Below are positions 6,052 to 6,651 of a DNA stretch of 6,651 nt, in pieces. A model generated the notes under the pieces. That model saw only the letters and a list, made by a program, of their open reading frames with translations, was not told the DNA's origin and searched no databases. This stretch comes from Candidatus Izemoplasmatales bacterium. Lineage in GTDB: Bacteria; Bacillota_I; Bacilli_A; Izemoplasmatales; Hujiaoplasmataceae. The position numbers and the translations under genes are program-made. Numbering within the stretch: the stretch's first letter is position 1; every line of letters begins with the position of its first letter. Where the stretch lies: contig JAQWBC010000056.1 in the NCBI GenBank assembly GCA_028707415.1, forward strand, positions 1-6,651, in the 5' to 3' direction.

Positions 6052-6398
6052 GGGGCTGTTCTGGATTCGACGGGATGGTTTGGGTTTGGCAAGCACGCGA
6101 TCGGCAGATCTCAAAATGCACGGTTAAATATAACCGCAAACAACAATTACGCTTTCGCAGCCTAAGAAGAGGTAGCGGGTCAGACGGTTCCAGCCTGCGG
6201 GCATCGCCAGACCTCAACTAAGCAGGATAGCAAGGAGCATCGCCACCTTAGGTACTCCAAGTGAAAATAACAGGGCTGGTTATCGGATAGTGAGTGCACT
6301 GACATTCTGGTAACGAGAAAAAACCAGTGAACTAAGCGTGTAGAAAACTGAGCCGACGGCCGTTTCGGACGGGGGTTCAAATCCCCCCAGCTCCACCA
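6052..6398 (+). ncRNA. ssrA: Transfer-messenger RNA (tmRNA, 10Sa RNA)
   Basis: Rescues stalled ribosomes by acting first as alanyl-tRNA and then as an mRNA for a degradation tag. It is 347 bases long and in one piece. The 5' end GGGGCTG pairs with CAGCTCC before the encoded ACCA, and the third pair is G-U, the identity signal for alanyl-tRNA synthetase. GGATTCGACGGGAT near the 5' end and GGGGGTTCAAATCCCCC (T arm) are typical. Helix 2 is seen as CACGC (6094-6098) with GCGTG (6336-6340). Crossing pairings give pseudoknots: PK2 from GAGGT/ACCTC (6169-6173 with 6211-6215) and CCTGC/GCAGG (6194-6198 with 6222-6226); PK3 from GGAG/CTCC (6234-6237 with 6255-6258) and a weaker CAC/GTG-type pairing; PK4 from 6279-6286 with 6307-6314 and CACTG/CAGTG (6297-6301 with 6325-6329). 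A compact PK1 is likely at 6099-6118. It lies directly after smpB and before a terminator. Confidence 0.98.
6136..6165 (+). other. tmRNA tag-peptide reading frame (ANNNYAFAA-stop)
   Basis: The resume codon GCA at 6136 follows TTAAATATAACC, almost identical to the sequence before the Bacillus subtilis resume codon, and sits at tmRNA position 85, close to position 90 in E. coli. The frame reads Ala-Asn-Asn-Asn-Tyr-Ala-Phe-Ala-Ala, then TAA. With the alanine carried by the tmRNA itself, the added tag is AANNNYAFAA. The hydrophobic end, AFAA, fits recognition by ClpXP-type proteases. Nine encoded residues is at the short end for bacteria (E. coli encodes 10, B. subtilis 14). Confidence 0.92.
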
Positions 6399-6410
6399 TC
6401 TAACTAGAAT

Positions 6411-6440
6411 AGGTCTGATACACTAATCAGGCCTTTTTTT
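6411..6440 (+). terminator. Intrinsic terminator after ssrA
   Basis: AGGTCTGAT (6411-6419) pairs with ATCAGGCCT (6426-6434) to give a 9-bp stem with one G-U pair and a 6-base loop, followed by a T run to 6440. It ends the rnr-smpB-ssrA transcript 13 bases after the tmRNA CCA. Confidence 0.93.
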
Positions 6441-6568
6441 GTGCTTAAATTTCGCGAAAACATCGTAAAAACACCAATAATTAGTCGATTTCTACGTTTT
6501 TTAGCACAGTGATATCGATTCGGAGCAGCTATAACTAATATGCTAATCAAAACTTCAACATAACATTT
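6441..6568. other. AT-rich intergenic stretch without a gene
   Basis: No credible ORF, RNA gene or promoter is visible. Two blocks resemble the repeats that follow: GTGCTTAAATTTC (6441-6453) matches 6588-6600 at 12 of 13 bases, and TTTTTTAGCAC (6497-6507) is an inverted copy of the GTGCTAAAA part. These may be remnants of the same mobile element or binding-site family. Confidence 0.5.
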
Positions 6569-6651
6569 TACACGATATGAAAGAGGGGTGCTAAAATTTC
6601 TACACGATATGAAGGAGGGGTGCTAAAAATATTACACGATTTGGGTGGGGG
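6569..6651. repeat. Tandem 32-base-period repeats, running off the right edge (possible insertion-sequence end)
   Basis: Two 28-base units (6569-6596 and 6601-6628) start TACACGATATGA and end GGGGTGCTAAAA. They differ at one base and are joined by 4-base spacers. A third, diverged unit starts in exact phase at 6633 (TACACGATTTGGG) and is cut by the window end. The 32-base period is close to three turns of the DNA helix, so the units would lie on one face, as expected for an array of protein-binding sites. Multiple terminal repeats of this kind occur at the ends of IS21-family elements, which is my leading but unproven interpretation. No transposase sequence is in the window. Confidence 0.75.

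Noticed and set aside
6035..6380. Reverse-strand ORFs across ssrA
   Set aside because: They overlap the tmRNA fully and their sequences have no protein-like features.
6375..6398. Integration (att) site at the tmRNA 3' end
   Set aside because: ssrA is a known integration target, but the 3' end and its terminator are intact and no duplicate of the 3' end is seen downstream in the window.
6569..6651. CRISPR array
   Set aside because: The repeat units are separated by only 4 bases, with no spacer-sized unique sequence.

Overview
This 6.65 kb window comes from a low-GC, Gram-positive-type bacterium (Bacillota, or a wall-less relative of the Acholeplasma/Izemoplasma kind). I base this on AT-rich codon use, AGGAGG-type ribosome binding sites, a Bacillus-like sequence just before the tmRNA resume codon, and the gene order. 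UGA is a stop codon (it ends gpmI) and Trp is written UGG, so this is not a Mycoplasma/Spiroplasma-type code. The lineage below that level is inference.

Layout, all on the + strand. Positions 1-1266 hold gpmI (phosphoglycerate mutase), with its N-terminus cut off by the window edge. An unrecognised 154-residue membrane protein (1263-1727) overlaps its stop codon by ATGA. Enolase (eno, 1770-3065) follows with its own strong ribosome binding site. A 132-base gap then carries a good extended -10 promoter and a structured leader for secG (3198-3422), which ends in a textbook intrinsic terminator (3421-3452). Next come rnr (RNase R, 3483-5573), smpB (5588-6043) and ssrA (tmRNA, 6052-6398), packed with gaps of 14 and 8 bases and closed by a second strong terminator (6411-6440). 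The last 210 bases have no gene. They hold short related sequence blocks and the start of a tandem array with an exact 32-base period that runs off the window edge, possibly the end of an insertion sequence.

Functionally, gpmI and eno are consecutive steps of lower glycolysis (3-phosphoglycerate to 2-phosphoglycerate to phosphoenolpyruvate). secG is part of the Sec translocon. rnr, smpB and ssrA form the ribosome-rescue set: tmRNA-SmpB frees stalled ribosomes and tags the nascent peptide, and RNase R degrades the faulty mRNA. These genes are ordinary housekeeping. The points worth a second look are the small membrane gene between gpmI and eno, the two possible secG leader structures, a strong promoter-like sequence inside the 3' end of rnr, the very tight smpB-ssrA junction, a short Asn-rich tmRNA tag with a possible hairpin at its resume codon, and the 32-base phased repeats at the right edge. 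I see no convincing novel multi-gene system.
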